From Terebella lapidaria (taxonomy: Eukaryota; Annelida; Polychaeta; Terebellida; Terebellidae), in the NCBI GenBank assembly GCA_949152475.1, contig OX424561.1:20268481-20332480 (forward strand): a stretch of DNA of 64,000 nt, given 5' to 3'. The notes beneath the pieces were generated by a model. It made no database searches, was not told where the DNA came from, and saw only the letters and a program-made list of their open reading frames with translations. The position numbers and the translations under genes were made by a program. How positions within the stretch are numbered: the first letter of the stretch is position 1; each line of letters starts with the position of its first letter. This document shows, piece after piece, positions 24,601-30,600 of the stretch.

Positions 24601-27600
24601 CGATCGAGGGATACAGGTCCATGCTGGGCCCTGTATTCCGTGCTAGGGGGATCGATTTAACTAATAATCGTATCCTTGCTGATCTCTTGGCGTCCTTTAG
24701 GACGCAAAGGCCACGTGGAGTTCCTACTCTACCGGATTGGGACATGGCTTTTGTGCTATATTGTCTTACTAAAGCACCTTGGGAGCCTCTCAAGGAAGTT
24801 TCCTTGCAGAGGTTAACTCTTAAGACTTTTTTGCTAGTTATGCTAGCAAGTGGTCGAAGACGCTCAGATGTCGCGGCGATCGACGTATCGCGAGTCGCAT
24901 TTGGTGCGGATGGGTCCGTTTCCTTATACCCAGTACGTGATTTTATGCCTAAAACACGTGCTGCAGTTGAGGGCGGGAAAGCGTTCTCCCCTATCGTAAT
25001 TCCGTCACTGGGCGGTTACGTAGGACGGAATGAGCCGGACGCTCTATTGTGTCCGGTAAGAGCGCTGAAAATCTACATCGATCGTACCAGATCGATCAGG
25101 AAAGATCGCAAGCGATTATTTATTTCCTATCAGCCTAACAGGGCTACGGATATCTCCACAGCTACACTATCCCGATGGGTGAAGGTTGTAGTGAGGACTG
25201 TCTATGCGGAATCAGGTGCTGACGATCGAGTCACTTACAAAATATCGTCCCACCAAATCCGACACATCTCGATGTCTTTGGCGGCCAGGTCGAATATTCC
25301 GTTGGAATATATCGTGAGGGCTGGAATGTGGACTAATTCTACGACATTCATCGGGTTCTATCTGTCCAATGCTGCCGAACTTCAGGACCAGTCATCCAGA
25401 TTTAGACTGGGTCCGCTGGTCGTAGCGCAAGCTGTTGTTTGAACCAGCTGGACAGAAAAGTCTTGGTTTTAACGTGCACGTGTATATAAGCAACACTTTG
25501 TGTTTGTGTTTGAGTTTCTTTATGTTACGGTCTCAAGTAGAGTTCCGTTTTCCACCGATGGGTGAAGAAGAAATTCGTGCATTTCGGAGGCAAGCGATCG
25601 CACCGCTAGGTGAGTATCTTTATTATATTATTACTAAAGATATATCGAAAATGTAGCATTTTAGCGATTCGCTTGAAATCAAGACTATCGTCTGTTTTCA
25701 TGACTCTCTAGCACTACTGCTCCACCGCCTATCCTTTGATTCTAAGGAGCATGTAGTAGTTTAGATTGGTGATGTATAAAATAAACTTCCCAAATTTTAA
25801 TTGTAAATTTGCCGTTTATTGTTATTACTCACCTCTAAACTACTACAGTAAAGGCCCTCCCATCCATCCCCGCCAGTTGTGTGCTAGGGGCTTCCTTTTG
25901 TCGTTTTTTGGACAGAAAAGTGAAGCTTCTGCGCAGCTGCGCGCGCATATGCGCGGCGGTTTTGGCGGCAAAAGGAGCGCTCGAGTCATGCAGGCAGACG
26001 ATCGTGCCTTGCTTTCAGTACGCGAATTTCTATCCAGAACGATCCAAAGGATCGAAAAGGAGCATGTAGTAGTTTAGAGGTGAGTAATAACAATAAACGG
26101 CAAATTTACAATTAAAATTTGGGAATTTTTTTTGTATGTCACCGTTTCATACCCATCACCACTCCCGTTTTGATCTCCACTGGAACAGTGCTTTCTTGCA
26201 ATCATATGCACTCAAAGTTTTGGATATACATTCCGCACAATATATAGATACAGTATGGTATTGCAACAATGAAAGACAAGTTGATACGGCAACATAATAA
26301 TTATGTGTTAGTGGTGGTATTCCATATTCCAGTGGGCAAATTCAATTCTCGTGTGGCCCCGATAAGCAGTCACGGCAGTCGGCCCGCCAGCCAGAGAGTC
26401 ACTGAATTGTCCAATCGGGAAGCTGTCTTGGCGGACACACCCACACGTTTATGAAATACACGTGGATATAATGATATGCAAATGATCACGTGAGCGAGTC
26501 CCGCCAATTAGCGTACTGCCCCAAAAAATTGCTGCAGGGTCAAGGTCAAAATGCCAGCCGCCAAGAGATCGTCCAACCATAGAACTCCCAACTGAGTGCG
26601 GTATTTGTGGAAATACTTGTTACGACCCAAATAAATGGTCTTTTCTATGACTCTTTCCTACTTCACTGGTAATACTTCATAAAAATATCACCACCGAAAG
26701 CTTGTTTATGGGGGAATTTAATTAAAAATGCCATTGAAGTGAAGCGAGATTTCAACGAGATTTGACTAAAAGGAACAGTCGGAAACAAACAAAACTTGGC
26801 AGATTTGCGGAGCTTTTACACGGGAAAAAACTTAGTTTCCTCCTAAAATAAGCAGAAACAAATGGATACTAGATCTAGCACTTTTATCATGTTTATGATA
26901 GTTTCATATTGCCGACGAGAATTGTCAGTGCTGATTTTGATAGCAGTCACACGAGCGGCGATTCGGGGGTGTGCCTGGGCTACTTCAGTATTTGGCAGCT
27001 GACACTACACACTGCACACTGACACAACATGTACGCTGATCTTCAAACCAACATTTGGGCAAGGAGAAACATGATCGCATTGATGAAAAAAGCTTTCATA
27101 CATGTCATGAATTATTGGAAATGCAGACAAGTTACTGAAATGTCTCTGCAGTACAAATCAAAACACTGAAAAAAAATCCATAAAGAAATTTAAATCTAAG
27201 ACTAAAGCTCAAAAAACATTGTGCCTCCTAAATCAGAAAAACATAATCAGAACCTTGAAAATCTTACACATTGGTCCCAAAAATAGTCGGGTGATTTTTA
27301 AACGTGTTCAACAAGGTAAAGCTTCTGACTTGTAGAGATTTCATGGCTGTAACGGAATAAGTAACATTAGTTTTATTGATTAAGTCTTATTGGCCACAAT
27401 AAAAATAATTATTACAAGAAACATTTATTATTGGGTTCAACAATGTAAAGGTTCTGGTGCCCAGACGAGTCGACAGGTACCCAAATTCGGGGCGGGTCAT
27501 ACAATTACCTGGATCGGAATTTTGTTACTCGTATTTGAGAACAAATAAAGATATAGTTTTGAATATTTGTGATAAACACTAGTAAAATCACAAGAATGAC

Positions 27601-30600
27601 AAGGAAATCATCAGGAAAAAAAACGATAGTTTTATGAGGTCATGACATTGTGATCTTTCTCAAACTTGAAAATACTGGTAATTACTGACGAAACAAATAA
27701 TATGTGTCAAAGATCAATGTCTGGCGTTTACGTGTTACAAATTGCTTCAGTGAGTATCATTCAAATTTTGCTATATATTTGGACGGGTCGGGTCAGACGA
27801 CACAGGTACCCGGTTCGGAAATTTCCGACTCACTCGGGCCCTAAAAAGTTCTATCCAGTCATGACTAACCGAATAGGTTATCATTAGTTTTACTAGTTAA
27901 GTCTATTATTGACCACAATAAAAATAGTTACATGACAAGAAAATAGTTACATGACAAATTTATTGGCCCAACAAGGTATAGATTCTGCCCAGTAGAGTTA
28001 CAATATGGCCACAACATATATGTACCAAATCAAATACAATATTCAAGGGTTTTTAAATAGTTCTGTGCAAACATTTTCGAAGCTCTTCCTTTGAGGCCAG
28101 TGGCCCTTGTTCAAATTTTTTTTTTCGATAGATCTAATCGTAGACGTAGCCTTCCCTTCCCCTCCCCCCCCCCCCCCCCCCCCACAAAAAAAACTTGAAA
28201 TTTTGTGTGTCTTAATTGAGTATCATGCCGCAATTTTTCACCAAATTTCGGAAACCATGCTAGACTACTGCCTGCCTATACCCACCTTGACGGTTCTCAA
28301 TCTTCCGCACTCGAAAAAATTAGCTCGTGCGACGTTGTGGGACATCGAAAACTAAATGCGTATCCAGTCAGAAAATGGAACGTAACAATTGGGCACTGAC
28401 ATGAAGTATAAGCGTGAGAAGTGAGCAATGGCCGGTTGACTGAATGCACACATAGTTATGTATTTATTCTCAAATTCAGCCGACACGCTAATGAATGTTC
28501 ATGTAAATTGGCGATACAATAAATTACTCCCTTCGACGAAAATATTCGTCAGAATATATTATTTAACTGAATTATTTACGCCAACCTCCGTAGAACACAC
28601 GTTCAAAGTATTTTCACTTCGAAACCAGGTTTTTCCCCCAGTCGAATTAGGGCCCGGACGAGCCGACGGGTACCCGAACTCGGGGCGGGTCATACAATTA
28701 CCTGGGTCAGAATTCCATTACCCGTACCCGAGAACGAATAAAGATATTGTTTCTGTCTTGAAAATTTGCGATAAACACTAGTAAAATCACAAGGATGACA
28801 AGAAAATCATCGGGAAAAATCGGAAGGAGTTTTTTGAGGTCATGTGATCTCTTGCAAACTTGAAAATAAACACCAATAAAACAAATGATATATGTGTCAA
28901 AGATCGATGACTTGCGTTTACTTGTTGTAAATTGCTCCAGGGATTCCCGTTCAAATATGATCTATATTTGGACGGGTTACCCGGGGTGGGTCGGGTCAGA
29001 CCAGACGGGTACCCGGGTCGGAAATTTCCGACTTGTCCGGGCCCTAAGTCGAATAGTATTTCCCCCATGGGAATCTCAGAGAGGGTTTAAGAAATCTCCC
29101 CGCTGCCACAATTTTTCACCAAATTCCAGAATTTTACCTCTAGATTGAAACCTCTAGAAATGAAATTACACTGCCATGTGCATTTTCTGAGACGATTTTG
29201 GTACTTTCAGCTAATTGCAATACTGGTATAGAAATTGTCCAAAACATTGAAATATACTAGAATCCATGAAATCAATAGATGTTACCGGTAATTCAAATAT
29301 ATGGTATATATCAATATTACTGTAATGTGTTGAGATTTATGATGTTTTTCAGGAGGAAAAAAACAGCAAAGAGGATAAAAAAGTGAAAGCGTCAGAATCA
29401 ACAGATGTGCAGCTGTATGCACAGTACCCTCCTGTTGAAAAAATGGATGCCTCATTGTCAACACTCACATGCTGCGAGTATGTTCTCTTGTTCCATGTGT
29501 CATCTCTGGTTCATGTATCTTTCATCCAGATATGTAGTGATTACTAATTCTTTGTACAGTAAGAATTTGTATAATAGAAACTGCACTAGAACCTGTATCT
29601 ACATGTATATCTGTCTTCCAGGAGGCTGTCGTTGTCAACCAATTGCATTGAAAAAATTGCTAATCTTAATGGCTTGAGTAAGTATGAAATGTATTATCAT
29701 GATTCTTCTTTTTAGGTTACCGGACCTTTGGTCCGATAACCTATTGCCGTGGCGTTGCGTCCGTCGTCCGTCGTCGTCGTCCGTCGTCGTCCGTCGTCGT
29801 CCGTCTACATTTTTATCTTTAAAGTTTACGATCGAATCTTTCTGAAATTTTGCACAAAAATGCCTAAAAATATTTCGAGAGGGAGGTATTTTTTAGTTTT
29901 TTGATTTTCGCAATTATTTCAAAATGGCGGCCGTTTTCGTCGAAAAATGGCCAATTTTGGACTTTGGCTGTCGTTTTCTCAAAATCTGTTCAGTAACTTT
30001 TTCTCTTATTCATGCATAACACTCCTCATATGTACCCATTTTGGGCCCAAACTCGGCCCAAATGGGACTTTCCCATGTTAAATTCTCCTATGCTTTATAA
30101 TGGGACACATTAAGCCTAATATCTCACTTAATATTGAGATTAGAGACTAGGAATCAATTGTGGACATATAGGAAATGATATATGCTGAATATTGTCGTGA
30201 CCTTGAATTTGACCTTTGACCTCATTTTCAAGGTCACAGGACAAAATGGCTAATATCTCGCTTATTATCGACTTTACAGCTTAGGATTCAATTGTGAACA
30301 TATAGGAAATGATATATGCTGAATTTTCTCGTGACCTCGAATTTGACCTTGACCTCATTTTCAAGGTCACATGACAAAATGGCTAATATCTCGCTTATTA
30401 TCGACTTTACAGCTTAGGAATCAATTGTGAACATATAGGAAATGATATATGCTGAATATTTTTGTGACCTTGAATTTGACCTTTGACCTCATTTTCAAGG
30501 TCACAGGACAAAATGGCCAATATCTTGCTTATTAGTGACTTTATGCCTTATGAATCAATTGTGAACATATAGGAAATGATATATGCTGAATATTCTAGTG

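Larger units (their letters stand above)
19735..26125 (+). mobile_element. DIRS-type tyrosine-recombinase retrotransposon, copy 2 (looks whole)
   Basis: It has the same structure and orientation as copy 1. Inverted terminal repeats lie at 19757-19924 and 25910-26077, the internal complementary region at 25744-25846, and three long frames in between. The left edge again begins GTTTATTTTATAC and the right edge ends AAATTTGGGAA. The two copies differ by scattered substitutions and a few small length changes, about 1 percent by eye, so both are recent. Flanks differ from those of copy 1, so this is an independent insertion and not a duplication. Confidence 0.93.

Noticed and set aside
11245-26125. 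Single ~7.75-kb tandem duplication explaining both DIRS copies
   Set aside because: The stretches between the 448-bp repeat and each DIRS left edge (11693-11980 and 19367-19734) are unrelated in sequence and length, so two separate insertions fit better.
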